A DNA stretch of 64,000 nt from Mallotus nudiflorus (GCA_947683625.1 CANTUR010000047.1:4650001-4714000), one strand, 5' to 3'; numbered from the stretch's first letter, positions 12,781 through 27,891 are shown. Made by a program: numbers and translations. The notes: generated by a model from the sequence alone, not told the origin.

Positions 12781-15700
12781 AGAGATAATTTGAACATTTG
12801 ATCAATAATTCGTAATTTCAACTTAGTTATAAAACTTCAATTTGTAACTTTTTTATCGTCAAACTTTAATTTTTATTTGGAACGTAATTTCTATTTACGA
12901 TTTTAAGTTTTAAAGTTATATAATATTATAATTTTAGTTTAAAAGATTATTTCGTTACAAATAAGTTCATTAGTTATAAATATAATAAATAATATAAAAA
13001 TATATTTTTTTATTTTCTTCATACCTTCCATTGTAAAAAGTATTGTTCATTATTTATGTTTATTTGACTGGTCTAATACTAACAGTTTGAAAATTTTGAG
13101 ACAATAATCATTCGACACAATATAATAAGATGTTAATATTCACCATAAATATTATAATCAATATATTATGATTTTATTGAATACAATAAATTAAAATATA
13201 TGATACGAACTGTACAATAAATTAAAATATAATAATGTTTTTTGTGCGAAATATAGTATTTTTAGAAAATTTTTTTGAACATAGAGAAAGAATATAAGAA
13301 TTAATTGACTATTGTAACTAGAATATTTAACATTTATCATCATATTTTATAAAAAATTAAATATTTATAATTTGTTATAAGTTTAGTTTATAATTTAAAT
13401 TTTAAATGACTGCTTATTAATAAAAAAATTATTGTACAGTTTGTATTAAATATTTTAAAAAAAATGCTCAGTTGTTGTAGTTCTATTTGATTATTGGAAT
13501 CTAAACTTTTTCTTCAATTTTTCATTTATCTAACAATTATTTTAATCTAAATCAAACAAGTGATCTAAAAAATATAATAATAATATTAATAATATACAAC
13601 TTTATATTGTATTTAACACAATACAGTATTGATTATAATATTTCTTGCTGAATACTATTCTCTTCTTATCTTGCGTCCAATAATTTTTATCTTAAAACTC
13701 TCAAACTATTAGTATTAGACTAGTCAAATAAACACAAATAATGGACAAGACTCTCTATAATGAAATGCATGGAGAAAACAAAAATATATATTTTTATTTT
13801 ATTTATTATCTTTAAAACTGCCACGACCCAAACTAGGAGTTATGACCGGTGCTAGGGAACGGGAATTCTTTCGAATTAAAATTATGCAATAAATAAATAA
13901 AAAATATGACAAAATTAAAATTTTTTGAATCAATATACAAAATAAATACTCCAAATCCTTTCATAAATAAATATATTCATACAATGTTCAAATACAACTC
14001 TCTGAGTATTTAATATCAAAATAAAAATAATACTCTTCTGATACAATAACACTACTACTGCAGTTTCTAGAATACAAATCATAGTTCGAGTTATAAATTT
14101 ATATAAAATAGTCAGGACGGAAGAACACCGGCGAAGAACTCTATTACTAAGGTCTGACGATATAGGATCTCCTGAAAAAAATATAATTGAGTGGAGTCAG
14201 ATCTCACCGAGTGAATTATTATACTATATATAAATGTAATCTAAACCATACCCAGTCAGACATTCATATATATATGTGTATATACACGCATTTCACACAA
14301 GTGACAAACTCTGATTTTATAAATATAATAAATGCAAAAGTCATTTATTTTAATACATGAAGGATCAAATAGAACCCTATTAATCGCAATCTCAATCAAC
14401 CATATCATCACTCTAGCCATATAGGCTCACTTAATGCCAAATAGATCACTTATTCCATTATGGACAATAAACTGGCCTCGAGACACTAAGTCAACCGAGC
14501 TCCAGTAGTCTGACTGTCAGTGTGATTGGCCCTGAGACACTTGGTCAATCAAACTCCAGCAATCACACTCTTAATCACATCATATTTCAATCAAATCATA
14601 ATCACCATAATTAATTCCTCACTCATACCTCAATCTATCGCACCCGTATGTACACGGTCCTAGTGCTGCCCACTAGGAAGCACGTTCTATTGATATCCTT
14701 CATTTAAAATAAATCATTCATACGAAAAATAAAAAATGTAGAACATCATTCATAATAGTAAAATAAACCATATATATACTAGAAATATACCTAAAATAAA
14801 CCAAGTATATTTCGGGTATATATATGTCAAATAAAACATGAAATATACTAAAGATAAACCATTAATATAATTTAAAACAATTTAAATGTGTTTCAATAAT
14901 ATAACATGCATTTATTTAAAAATATACCTAAATATACTAAAGATATACCCTAAGTACACAAATCTTTTAATAAAACGATTATGCATAAATATTCACTTAA
15001 AACATGTATATGTACTAAAACATGCATTTAGGTTTAACACATATCGAAAAATATATCAAAACTAACCTAATTATCTAGCATACATATATCAAAAATAAAC
15101 TTTAAATATACCAATAACATGTTAGGTTTTAATCAATAATAAAACATGCATGTATTTGGAAATATATTAAAGATATACCAAAAATATACTTAAAAAAAAT
15201 TTAAGTACAAATCAATAATATGGCATGTAGTTTTTAGGAATAAACCAAAAATATACTAAAAATATACCTAAAGTATACTAATCATTTAAATAAACAATTA
15301 TGAATGAATATACATTTAAAACATGTATATATACTAAAATATACTAAACATAACTCTAATCACATTATAAATTAAATTACTTTTAAAAACATATAATGAA
15401 AATAAAAAATCCTAAGTCATGCATCCTAAATACAATACATATATATATAGTATAATAACTCACTAATTCGCGTCACGAGACAGACTCGATGGGTCTGGTC
15501 CATTAGGCCTCGATCTCAGCGTAGCTAGAAGAATAAAATAATATCAACAATTAGAATAAACTTCTAATTCTATGCTTCTAGGATTACTATAGAAAGACTC
15601 AATAAAAAATTTAAAACTAGACTTAAATCAGTTGTCACGTTTTACGAGAAATCTATCGAAATTTCGACAGTTTCCTCTGTAAAACGGACATCTCCCTATA

Positions 15701-17381
15701 AAAGTAGGGCCGATCCTATACAGAAAACACACTTCTAAAATCTCAAAGCACAACACATCGGGTTGGAACTCCAAACTCCAAAAATACCCAGCCGAGTTTT
15801 ACAATACATGAACAAACAATATTAAACAGTAAAATAATAAAATAATCAAAACCCATAAAAATAATAAAAAGTCTTTATTTCCTAATTAAAACATAAAAGT
15901 TTAATTTAAATAATATTTAATAATAAAATTCATAAATGGAATAAAATTCCCATTTTACAATTAAATTAACATAAATTGCAAATAACATTTTAAATCACAA
16001 TTTATCATCACAAAAATAATAAAACACACTATTAATCTTAAAATAACAAATACACTTATTATTTACATAATATCTTAAAATTATCATAATTAACTAATAA
16101 AATCTCTAACATTATATAATATTAATAAAAATTAAATTTTACAATTATTCAACATAACATAATAAAATTCACGTTTAATTGCTTAAATAGTTTAATTATA
16201 TAATAGAATTAGTTTAAAACCCATTTTATTTACAAAATAATATATAATATATTTATTTGAAAACAATTTTCAAAAAATAATATTAATTAGATAAAATAGT
16301 AATTAATTTGTAAAAATCATTTTATTACCTTAAATAATTATAAAATCAACTAAAACCTAATATCTAACTATAATTAACACAAAATTACACATTTACCCCA
16401 ATAATATAAAATATCCAATATTCTAAATAATTTCCTCAAAAATTATAGAAACTCATTAAAATAATTTAATCAACATATAATATCAACCAAAACACATTTT
16501 TAACCAATAATTTCCACAAACTACATATTTAACTTAATAATTCAAAATACACATAATTTACATAAAATTCCATAAAAATTATATAAATTCATAAAAATTA
16601 TTTATCATCAAATAACATTTTAATATCAACTAAAACGCACAATTAAATTTTAAATTCAATCAAATTATTCATTTTACCCAATTATTCAATATTTACATAA
16701 ACTAAAAATATTTATAAAAATTATATAAAATTCCCAAAAACTAATTTCTTAACATTATAATTACTAACAATATATAGCAACAATAATTCAACCAAATTCA
16801 TAATTTAATTAATTAATTAACGAAATTCATTTTTAATTATTAAAATATTCAATAATTAACCAAAAATCAAATAAAATCCGAAAAATAATTTAAAAATATC
16901 TATGAGTAGATTAAGATGCATAGATCATCATTTACAAAAGAAATTATCAAGAATCCACCAAACTCAAACTAAAAAAAAATAAAAAGAATTTTGACATAAA
17001 CTAAAAATATGTAAAAGCTCACCAAAAACTGAGTTTGAACTTAAATCATGACTAAAATGGTCTTCCTCAAAGCTTAAAGAGTCAAACCAGCCAAGAAATG
17101 TCAGCTCTCACTGTCGGAAAGTCACCGGTGGTCGTTGGCCATGCTGCTGCCGTTGCTACTTCTGTCACTTCCGGCGAGAAGAAGATGATGGTGAGAAGAA
17201 GAGGAGAAGGAAAGGAGTTGATGGCAAGGTTCAAGGGTGGCATAAGGTGGCTCGGTGGTCTGTACAGGAGCTGAGGATTTTGCAGAAAGAAAAGAAGAAA
17301 GAACAAGAGGAAGAAGATAGCATCGCACAAGAAGAAGAGGAAGAAAGGAGTTGACCCGCAAAAATGATATTCCTGCCCTTT

Positions 17382-17435
<54 letters not shown>

Positions 17436-18112
17436 ATATAAAATTAACAACAACTAGAATTTATACTATTAATAAAACAATGATCATAATAACATTAAAC
17501 AATAAAAATAATACTAATGATAATAATAATGAAAATAATAACCATGATAATAAATACACACATAAAATAACGTTTACATAAGCAATTAAAAATAAATAAT
17601 GATGATTACAATACAAATAATATAATTTATTAAAAATAATAATATCCATAATACTAATATAACAATTTAATAATAAAATCAATAATGTAGGTTGATGAAA
17701 ATAATAATGAACATAAATTAATATTATTAAAAATATTACCATCTGAAATAATAAGTTTTAAAATAAAATATTTACGTTGAAAATACTATCAAACATGAAA
17801 TAATAAGTATTAATCATAAAATAGCAAAATAAATAAATTTAACTTTTAAATTTTATTAACACAGCATATCTCATTATTTAATAAAATAATTTAAAAATTA
17901 GGGTTATTACAAAAATTTATGAATTTTTTTGTAAGAAAATAATATTTTAGACTAAAATGATAATATTATATAACTTTAAAACTTAAAATCTTGAACAAAA
18001 ACTATATTTGAAACAAAAATTAAAGTTTAGTAATAAAAAAATTATAAATTGAAATTTCGTAACCAAATTGAAATCGCAAATAAAATTTAGTGAATATTCA
18101 AATAATTTACCT
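12781..18112. mobile_element. Long-armed foldback element, interrupted by a solo LTR
   Basis: The left arm (about 12781-13190) is the reverse complement of a right arm that lies in two pieces, about 13595-13818 and 17917-18112. Shared words include GATTTTAAGTTTTAAAGTT next to ATATAATATTAT, TTTATTTGACT.GTCTAATACTAA and AAATATTATAATCAATA. Removing 13819-17911 plus one 5-bp flank restores a continuous arm that aligns with the left one. The original element would be about 1.2 kb with arms near 0.4 kb and a loop of about 0.4 kb. No coding sequence is visible, so it looks non-autonomous. Outer ends are approximate and the superfamily is unassigned. Confidence 0.7.
13819..17911 (-). mobile_element. 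Solo LTR (Ty3/Gypsy type), 4.1 kb
   Basis: It starts TGCCACGACCC and ends GGGTTATTACA, matching the termini of the LTR at 51853-54997 (TGTCACGACCC...GGGTATTACA). Internal blocks are shared with that LTR, for example CACGTTTTACGAGAAA followed by TCGAAATTTCGACAG, and CTCTGTAAAACG. Flanking 5-mers are AAAAC (13814-13818) and AAAAT (17912-17916), a one-mismatch target duplication. No gag, pol, primer-binding site or second LTR is adjacent, so it is a solo LTR left by recombination. By analogy with the other element, the transcribed strand is minus. It holds two copies of a ~60-bp minisatellite near 14470-14570 and an (AT)n tract at about 17384-17427. Confidence 0.8.
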
Positions 18113-18790
18113 AAAAAGAATGACTAATTCTAATTGGACATAACTTTCCTATTTCACAAGTCTTATTGAATAATTACCATAAGATAATTTTCATGATTCC
18201 AAAGCACTGATTTGTGAGAACTTGACCTTGCCAATTGAATAATTAGAGATCGAATTCTGTGTTCTATGCATGCATAATGTTAAAAAAGGAAATGGTTATA
18301 TATTATAATCGTGTATTAGATACATATCGTTGTTATATATTTTTTTTAATAATGGTATATATTGATTACAATTGAAATACACTCTATATATTGTATATCA
18401 TATTATATCATATATCTACATATATATTAATATCTATTTATATATATATTATATATGCTAGTTAAATATAGATTATGTGATAAATATCATCCCAATAATA
18501 AATTATGATCAAAAGTCATAATTTACATACTGCCTCACCTTTGCCATTTGTGCTATTACGTTTTCATATTAACTATACATGACAATAATCCTATGCATAT
18601 AGTTATTTTTTTTAATGGAACTGTGCTGCTAAGAAATTTACTTGGAAATCTTGACTCTCATTTTACAATCTATAAGTGTCCACTTAAGAGATCCAATTAG
18701 TTTTTTTTATTTTTTAAATTATCATGTACCTGCTGTTATATTATATTATTATTAATTATATAAAAACATGATTTTATTCCATGTGACACT
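18113..18790. other. AT-rich intergenic
   Basis: Many TATA/ATAT words around 18290-18480. No gene, repeat family member or regulatory feature that I can support. Confidence 0.4.
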
Positions 18791-18791
18791 A

Positions 18792-20870
18792 TCTATATAT
18801 ATATTATGAAGGGGAAACAGTCTCTTTTTATTCTTATATAAAATTTGGATAATTTAATTATTTGTTGAAAAAAATAATTGAAATAATTAAAATATAATTT
18901 TAATTTAATTCAAAATATGTTTTTTATTCTAATTAGTTTAATTTTGATTTTATCTTTAATAAAAGTTAAATTAATTAAAATATGATTTTAATTTAATTGG
19001 ATGTATATTTTCTATTTTAATTAGGTTAAATTTTATTCATCTCTTATAAAAATTAAATGAATTAACTATTTAGATGTACTTTTGTTGAAAATATTTTTTA
19101 TTTCAATTAGATTTGCTTCTATTTCATTTACTATAAATGAAATTAAATAATATAATTTCATTAGCCTTATTAAATTAAATTTCATATGTAAATAAATAAA
19201 CTTAAAATTAACAATATTTATAAAATAATTAATTACAAAAATATCAACATAAAATGTTGAAAGAATTTTTGTAATTATTTAACTAGAAAATTTATTAAGA
19301 ATGTAATAAATTATTATAAAATAACTTTATAAAGTTTATAAAATTAGATTATTATATAAATATAAATGTTAAAAAAAAATTTATAATTGAATAGAATTAT
19401 TGTTAAAGCAAAAAAAATATTACATAAAAAAATATTGAAAAAATGATACATAGTAGTTTAAATAAAAAATTTATTAAAAACTCTATAAATTTTATAAAAT
19501 TAGTTTATTATATAAATAAAAATATTAAAAAATCATTGTATAATTGAATAGAATCATTTTATAGCAAAAAAAATATTAACATAAAAAATAATATAAAAAA
19601 TTAGTTGTTTGAATACAAAATTTATTAAAAATTATAATGAATTACTTTTAAATTTTTTACATTGAATAGCTATATAAATAAATTAGTCCTTATATTATTT
19701 TTAGAGAATTTAATAAAATTTAATAAGAATATAACTAATTTTAAATTAACTAATATATATATATATATATATATAGCCATAAATTTTTCTAAACGTTATT
19801 TCATAAATTTTTTGTAATATAAACAAAACAAAAATTTTATGGTTTCCAAATATTCTATTTTATTCATTATCTAATTATTAACTAAAAAATACATTTTTCA
19901 AAAAAATGTTAGATAGAATGTTTTTAAAGTAAAAAAAAAAATTAACATTAAAAAATGTTGAAAAATATGAAGTGTAATAGTGGTATTTTTGTAATTGAGA
20001 TAAATCAATACAAATAGATACTGACTAAATAGATTAATTTTTTTAAGAGGATAGTTTAAATCTTTTTTATATGTTATTTGTTAAAATATTAAAATTTATT
20101 ATTAAAAATAGGATTTTAAACAAAAATTTTGTTAAATATTAGATAATATAATTTTATAAGTTTTATTAAATTAAATTCAAAAAGTAAACAAATAAAATTA
20201 GAATTTATAAAATTAATTATGAAAAATATCAACATCAAAATATTGAAAGAGTTTTGTATAGTTATTTAAATGGAATATTTATTGAGCACATAATAAATTA
20301 ATATATTATAACTTTTTTTGAAAAAATTAAATTGTTATGTAAATAAAAAAAAAGTAAAAAAGTGTTATATAATTGTATAGAATTATTTTTTAAAGAAAAA
20401 AAAATTCATGTTTAAAATATTGAAAAGATATAAGTTGTTTAAATAGAACATCAATTAAAATTATAATAAATTATAAGTCTACTAAATTTTTAATATTGAA
20501 TAGCTATATGAATAAATTAGTGTTTATATTAATTTTAGAAATTTTACTATAATTTAATAAGAAAATAATGAACTTTAAATTAACTAAATTTTCTTTATTT
20601 AATAATTAATCATAACCATTAATTTTTCTAAAAGTTAGTTTATAGAACTTTTGTTATATAAATAAAATAGAAATATGATTTTCAAATATTCTTTTAAATT
20701 TTAATAAAAAATTAAAATTAAAATAATTAATAATAAAAATGTAGAAAAATATGAAGTGATAAATCAAGTAAACATAAAAAAAATAAATTAATTTTTAAAA
20801 GTATAATCGATTTCACAGTTTATTCATATAAAAAAAATTCTTTTATAATAAATTTCTAGTAATTATTAAA
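18792..20870. repeat. AT-rich dispersed repeat, copy 1 (Helitron-like start, uncertain)
   Basis: It opens TCTATATATATATTATGAAG then GGGAAACAGTCTC and carries recurring blocks such as TTCTATTTTAATTAGGTTAA and AAAATATTGAAA. It is internally duplicated (ATTGAATAGCTATAT near 19660 and again near 20500). The same family recurs at 41334-43501 and 49289-49555. The TC start followed by an A/G-rich AAGGGGAA is reminiscent of non-autonomous Helitrons, and a CTAG followed by T occurs near 20857-20862, but no clear 3' hairpin is visible, so the class stays open. Confidence 0.5.
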
Positions 20871-23800
20871 TATAACAACTTTAATCTCATCTGTTAATTT
20901 AAAAGGAAATAGCTTATTTGAGACAAATGCCATTAATGTCTTTAATAGTTGACCTCGAAATCACTTCATATGATCAATGCGTTACATTTATTGAATAAGA
21001 TTTTATGATCGGTCATGACCGTTAGATGCCACATTAAACTTCCATTTAGATTTCCAATTAAAAAAATAAAATTTAACTCCGCTTCTTCTTTATTTATTTT
21101 TTTACACTCCATCTTCTTCACTCTAATTTTGTTTTCCTCATGAACCTCTTCTTCTTACATTTCCTCCTTTAAATTGACTCTTCTCACCGTTTGGTTCTTT
21201 CCATGTGTTTTCTACTATTTATGATGTTAAATTCGAAAATTTGAGTGGCTTGTAGTGGAAATATCATGTGGGTGCTATAATCGGAGTCATGATTTATTGG
21301 TATTAGTCTTCAAAGTTTGATTCTTTCTTCTTTGTATATTTTTTTAAAGAATCTGAAAAAAAATTTCCAGAAAAAACTTAATTCAATTCTTGTTCTTGAA
21401 CTTCAACCTTAACCCAAAATATATCCTAAGAAATCCTTTAATTATTGTCGTCAATTCTGTCAGTCACTATATGTTATATCTTTTCTTTCTTAATACACTT
21501 AAAATGTAAATTCTTTTTTTTTTTCACTCGGTAATTCATGCCCTTCTTAAAAATTAATCTCTTAATTGTGAAAACTTATGTAGGATTAAAAATGCCGTTA
21601 TTCCATGTATAAACAAATGATCAAGGCCCAAATCTTTTTTGATACATATATATGCAATGATCAAGTGACAAGAAATACATGTGATTTCGCAGATGAGATT
21701 TGATTCTATTCTCGTCCCATTGTTCTGATGAGAACTGTGATCAGAAAATAAGAAAAAATAAATAAAAATCTTTAGAATTAGCCATAGACAGGCAACAGCT
21801 AGCTACCACAATTTGCATAGCCAATTTGTATAGAGTATTCTAAGACAATTCCCTTCACCCACCAGTCACTACATATCTTCCTGCAATATTCTGTATTTTC
21901 GTATACTGTAAGCTAAAATGGGTGTAGACCTTATTATTAGTACGTATCTCTTTTGATCATGGTGTATACTATGACATCATAAGAAAATTTTCAATGTTAT
22001 ATATATATATATATATAAATTAAATAAAGGGAAAAAAATATAAGTGGGGAACATGTGGGGATCATGAAAATAACATAAGACCTGATGAGGCAGACAAACG
22101 TAATGTCTCAATGTCTCCATTAATTTCTGTGAAGTTTTTTTAAGCATCCATAACCATACATTGGAGACCATCGTATGAGACATACACAAATATGTGAATA
22201 TTATATATATGGAAGACAAAATCTTGGAATGCCATTGTGAAATTCCTCTTTATAATATGATCTCACTTTGTCAAATACTGTCACAATTAATTTCTTATTA
22301 GTTGATCATATAGCTTAATTAATCGGTTTAGAGGTGATAAAGCTTGTACTAGCGGAAGCTATGATTGACAATCTATTGATTCAAGAGAATACTAGAAATT
22401 TAATCTTTTATAACATGTTAATTATGAATAATATTAAGGAATAGGTATCTAAATTTGTTAATTCTTATATGAATACTAAAAATTGGAAAAAAATAAAAAT
22501 TCTTATTAAAATTTGTCAAAAACTATTTTCTAACATCAAATCAAAATGAGACGAATAAATAATATTTAAGAAAAAATCCTAAAAGAAAATTGAACATAAA
22601 AACAAAAAATAAAATAAAATAAAAATGAACATAAAATTTAAAGTGCATTTTGAAACATTAAACAACCGAATTTGGATTCAAAATTTGACCTGTTATAGAA
22701 AAATCAAATTATAAATATAAATTTTTAAATCAGATTCAATTTGATATATTATAAGTCTCATAACTTGTTCGGAGTTGAAAATTGTAGCCTTTTGAAGCAC
22801 TATTATGCACTCACTTCCAATCAAATTTGTCCATAAATTACAAGAACATACAATCCGCATCAGTATATGATCATCTTAATCTCTATATATATGTTTACAC
22901 ACTCATGTGATTCTCTATCTATACAAATCCCAACATAAATAACAGACATTGTGTGACCCTATCCATACAAATCCCTGGATCAAGTAGTAGGAATGTGTGA
23001 ACATGGCCTATCCACCTGTTTTTCTAATATATACATTTTATAATAACTCAGAATAGTTCCGTGTTGTTGTGTGATGACTAAAGTATTGTGAAATACTTGA
23101 TTTTATTTGAGATTAAATTCCCCCTTTATTTATAATAGTGGCAAAAAAAAAAAAAAAAACTCTAAACATAATTTCAAGAGAAGAGATGCTAATCATATTG
23201 AAATTAAAAATGGAACTTGAGAATTTCAGAAAAATATTTATTATTTTTTTGGATAAATTCAAGATAGAAATTTAAATTCCATAACAAATTAAAAAGGTCT
23301 CCATGCAATGGCTGTGGGGTCAAATTATTCCATATGGAAGGAAGCAAGAGGTTACAAATGGCGAAGAATTCCTGGAGTTGAACGATGGAAGCAAGAATAG
23401 CACAATGCTACCCAGATGACCATATCAACCCTTCTAGAGACCATTAAGGGAAATTATTGGGAAGAAAATTCTGAAAACCTGACCAACTTTAATAATATTA
23501 TGCTTTTAATGTCAAACCTTTTATGATAATTTTGTATTTTAATTTTTCTTATAATAAATAAATATGAAATTGTAAATAATTAATAATTTTGTGTATTTAG
23601 GAGGTTAATTGGAAAATTTTATTATTTAATCACTTTTATTATATTAAATTGATAAAAACTTAGAATTTTCACTAAAATTTTTAAATAACTGAAAAAATTC
23701 AAGATAATCTACTAAAATTTATATGATCTCTATTTTACATGTGAATTGTATTATATAAATATATATTTAATTTTAGAAGATTCTTGTCTATGTGTATTAT

Positions 23801-26637
23801 ACCACAAGGTAAGATATATGTTATATAAGTTAAGTATAAAATAATCAAACAATAAAAACAAAACATATTTTTATATGATATTCATCCAATGTACTCAGTG
23901 TAGGTAAAAAATTTTCTTTAATTTTAAATAAAAATAATATTATCATGTAGTTAAATACTTTTATTTAAAATAATTAAAGATTTGAATATTAGTTAACAGA
24001 CAAACTTGAAAGTAACCTACTAAATATAACGTAAAACACTAAATTGTTAGAGTTCAAACAATTAAATCTAATTTATTCTCAAAAAAAAAAAAAACAATTA
24101 AATCTAATTATTGTTAGTTTTTTGCAGTATATATATATAGAGAGAGAGAGAGAGAGATTTTACATCCGATTTCTTCCAATGAAGGACTTTTCCCTCTAGT
24201 GGGCTACCTAACAGCACTCAGGAAACAGACTTGACTGGCATGCCAAAACTCTTCTCTTCTTCACCTGTGTATTGCACATAATTTATTGAAAATTTAATCT
24301 TCCACGATGATGCTAAATTCCAACTCATAGTATATAAGAGACTGTAGTTAATTAAATTGAAAGAATTATCTTTCTTCTTAAAAATTTTCAAAGTACCGAA
24401 AAGAAAAATGTGCAAACCCCGCATGCGTTTACCAACACATGTATTAAAGATGTTGGATCAATCCATGTGGTTTAAGTCATATAATCAACCAGGCTACAAG
24501 CTAAACTAAACTAAAGCTACTCAAAGAATTGTCAAAGAACCAACAACCAGTAGAAAATTATTTTCGTTTAAATAATACTTTAGATTCGAGTTATGATAAA
24601 TATAATAACATTAAATTAGTTATTGAAAAAATTTTATTGCTTTTATATACAGTTCTACCTAAATCGAATCAATTTAGGAAGAATTTAATGAATTTTTAAT
24701 ACTAATAGTTTAAAAATAGAATTGTCAAAAGAATCAAAGGGTTTATGATTATGGAAGCCAAAGCCAAATGGTCTAACATTGCAGCACAAGTCTTAAGGCA
24801 AGACTTGAAATGGGGGTTTGATTAATTAATTAGTCTTCAAAGACTCACTTACGTCACATTGTAATCTACATTCATCATTGCTTACGTACATCATGTAAGA
24901 TTTAATTAAAATTATCTCTGTATTATTGTTTAGGCACTGCGATCAATTGGTGTGTTTCTTTCATTCTGTCACTCTTTGCTATTATGATTGCTTTTAACTC
25001 TTGGCTTTGGATTGGATTGGATTATTAATTGAAAAAAAAAAGGACATTATAAGCTTTCGATTTCCCAATTCAGAATGTTGCAATCAAAGGTTGGTTAGAT
25101 GGTCAGAATCAAATATTTTATAGACATATAAACATTTATATAATGCATAAAACATTATTGATTTGTCCCATATATATATGTGTGTGTTCTTGAAAGAAGT
25201 TTATTAAAGAATGAAAAGGTATAGAACTTTTGGAAGTAGATAATGAGAAGGGTGCACTTGCACTATATATAAAAACACATAATTAAGAGGACTGCAGTCT
25301 CTATCTCTCTCTCTCTCTCACACACATGACTGGCAGTGAAGAAGAAGAAGAAGATGGACAAGAAGCGAAGTGAATGAGAAAAGAAAGAAAGGAAACAATC
25401 ATCATTGCTAAAAACCAGATTATTCCCTGGCATGGGCCACCATGATTCCAAAAGAGAAAGTGTCACAGGTCACTACTACACCCTCCCATCCATCAGCTCT
25501 CATATTATTTATATTTACATAGCCAGATTTAATATATACCCAAATCACTTAAATTTAATATTATTTTATATCCTGAAAAGTTAGTTAAATGATAATTTTT
25601 TTTTAAAAATATCCTGAGATAAATTTAAATTTTACTATCGTTAATTTAAGAAAAAAAAACTATTCTTTATTGTATCTTTATAGTTATATATAGATTGAAA
25701 TAGATTAACTAAAAATTCGGTAAATTTTAATTGCCACTCATTTTTAAAAAAAAAACTTACAAAAATCTAAATGATGAATTAATAAATTGAAAAAATAGTA
25801 ATTAAAGATATTAAATTTAGGAAGCTCCAAGTTGCAAAATGCCTCAGCTATTGCTCGTTAATAATCATCTCCCAATTCTGTTTCCCAAAAATTCTATCAT
25901 GATTCTGTTTCTGCATTGAGCAATGATGATACCATTCTCCCTAATTCTTATGCTTAATCATTCCCTTTAGCTCATATCAAAAACATCATTCATAAAGATT
26001 ATGATCACAAAAATCTCTTTATCTCTTCCTGTCTACTGCTACACAGCAACATATATTCATGTCCATAATTATATATAGGATCATACCTTATTATTATTAT
26101 TATTATTATTATTGTTATTGTTATTATTACTACTGTATCCATAATCTTCTTTAGCCTCAAAGATTTACCATGTGAAGAAATCTAGGACTACCAATAAAAA
26201 ATTGCATATTATAATCATCACTGTCCTTTTTTTTCTTCTTTTTAATAATATCATTCTCCTATTATTTTGCCATCAATTAGTGCCAATAATCTCATCTAAT
26301 TATGTACATGTACAAATCCCCATAAAAAAAAAATTAACAACTGATCACAGGGCATTATTGTTATTGAGGACATTTGAAAAGCAATACATGATTCTTCCAG
26401 CTCACTCCATTATATGGAGTTGGTTGAGAATGATCAAATTCAATCACCTATATGTACGTAATTCATGGGAGGAGATACTGCAGATAAGAAAACAAATATA
26501 TACAATTTCAACTTATAATTTTTCGCCATTCAATTTTATTAGAAACTAAAAAAATTAGCTTTACAATTATAAGTATAATTCATATAATAGTGAATTAATT
26601 CTTAATTATAGACAGTATAATTTACTTACATTGATGT
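20871..26637. other. Long intergenic stretch without supported genes
   Basis: AT-rich with short higher-complexity islands: 20930-21310 (CT-rich leader-like), 21960-22200, 23290-23480 and 25290-25500. Microsatellites include (TA)n near 22000, (GA)n at about 24139-24156, (CT)n at about 25304-25319, and (TTA)n near 26088-26115. Longer open frames, for example around 26172-26549, are lysine/isoleucine/leucine-rich without domain signals and have no ATG at their start, so I do not call them. No tRNA or known microRNA was recognised. Confidence 0.45.
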
Positions 26638-27891
26638 TGCGTTTTAAACCTATAAGTATACAAATCGTGATTGCAGTATAAAGAATTATCATTCCACAAA
26701 GACTGTATATTGAGTTCTAATATCTTTGTTTATGATTTTAGCTAGTAAATTGAATAAAAGTAATTAAGCAAATATAAAATAAAACAACTTAAACTGAATT
26801 AAAATCAAATAATTAAAAGTTTAGAGCCTAGGTTTCGTTTTTCAATCAGATTATGAACACATTAACAAGCAAAAGACAATGATTTCAGTTAAGCGTAATT
26901 GTTCTAAAATGTCTAAAAACTCTCTCAAGTTCAATTAAACATATTAAGATTAAAGTTTAACCTACTTTCGTGATTAAAAAATTAATCAAAACTCATAAAG
27001 TTCTTTAACAATTATTAGTTTATCACCGTAGACCTCTGTCTACTGTCATGGTCCTCTGAAGAGCTTACTTACTGTCATGTTCGAGTAATTTAAGACCCAT
27101 GAGTCTAAAACTAATAAATTCTCCTAACTCTCATTGGTGAACCTACCCATAAACATGCAATCAATTAGACCCTTAAATACATGACACGAAGAGCAACTCA
27201 TAAAATTAACTGAAAATCAAATTAACAAATCTTGTGTTCAATCATATTATAGAATAGCCACTCCTAACCTAAATACTAAAAAGAAATTTAGCCATGCATA
27301 ATTGTGGCGAAGCTCACAAACATGTTCAAAAGAATTAAAAGATGAAGAAGAATAAAAAAAAAACCTCTTTTCATCTTGCATATGTCTCCTTCAATCTTCG
27401 TTTTGCTTTTGTTTTTAGCTTCAAGAATGTGGAACCAATCCCCCTTGAACCTTCTTAATGATCCCTTTTATATGAAACTAATGAAAACCTCTTTACCCTT
27501 AAATTCTCGAGTCCTTCTTGAAAAAGGAAACTTTTTTGTGCCTGACACCACTGCAGCATCACTTCAACATAGGCGCACAACTTTTTAATTCAAGATTCCA
27601 GCTTGTCACACTGGTTGCACACCTTCGATGTTAAAACCCTATCAGCCCATTCCTTACTCTTCATGGATTCCTTTAATGAAATCTCCTACAAAAGAGGGGA
27701 AAACAAATTAGGCATTTTTAAAATAAAATTCCTTATTTGACTAGAATTAAATCAAAATTTTAAAGTCCTAAATAAAATAGGAATCTATAATATTTCTCAA
27801 TTAAACTTAAATTCTACCCAAATTAAATCAATTTATTAATCAACATTCATTAAAATTCAACTCAAAATATATATAGAATTTACACACATCA
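26638..27891 (-). repeat. Left (3') LTR of the gag-protease element
   Basis: It begins TGCGTTTTAAACC and ends before the polypurine tract with ACACATCA on the plus strand. It aligns with the right LTR along nearly its whole length. It contains about 190 bp near 27370-27560 that the right LTR lacks. Confidence 0.85.

Noticed and set aside
17082..17453. Open frames on the minus strand of a GC-richer patch
   Set aside because: They lie inside the solo LTR and run into a TA microsatellite; they are LTR sequence.
22100..22182. Possible hairpin ATGTCTCA...TGAGACAT
   Set aside because: Pairing is interrupted by gaps, much weaker than the 55.9 kb hairpin.
25410..25445. TTCCCTGGC, as at the end of miR408
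   Set aside because: Only nine bases match and no complementary arm is nearby.
26172..26549. 125-codon open frame
   Set aside because: No ATG at its start, Ile/Leu/Lys composition of AT-rich DNA, no domain.
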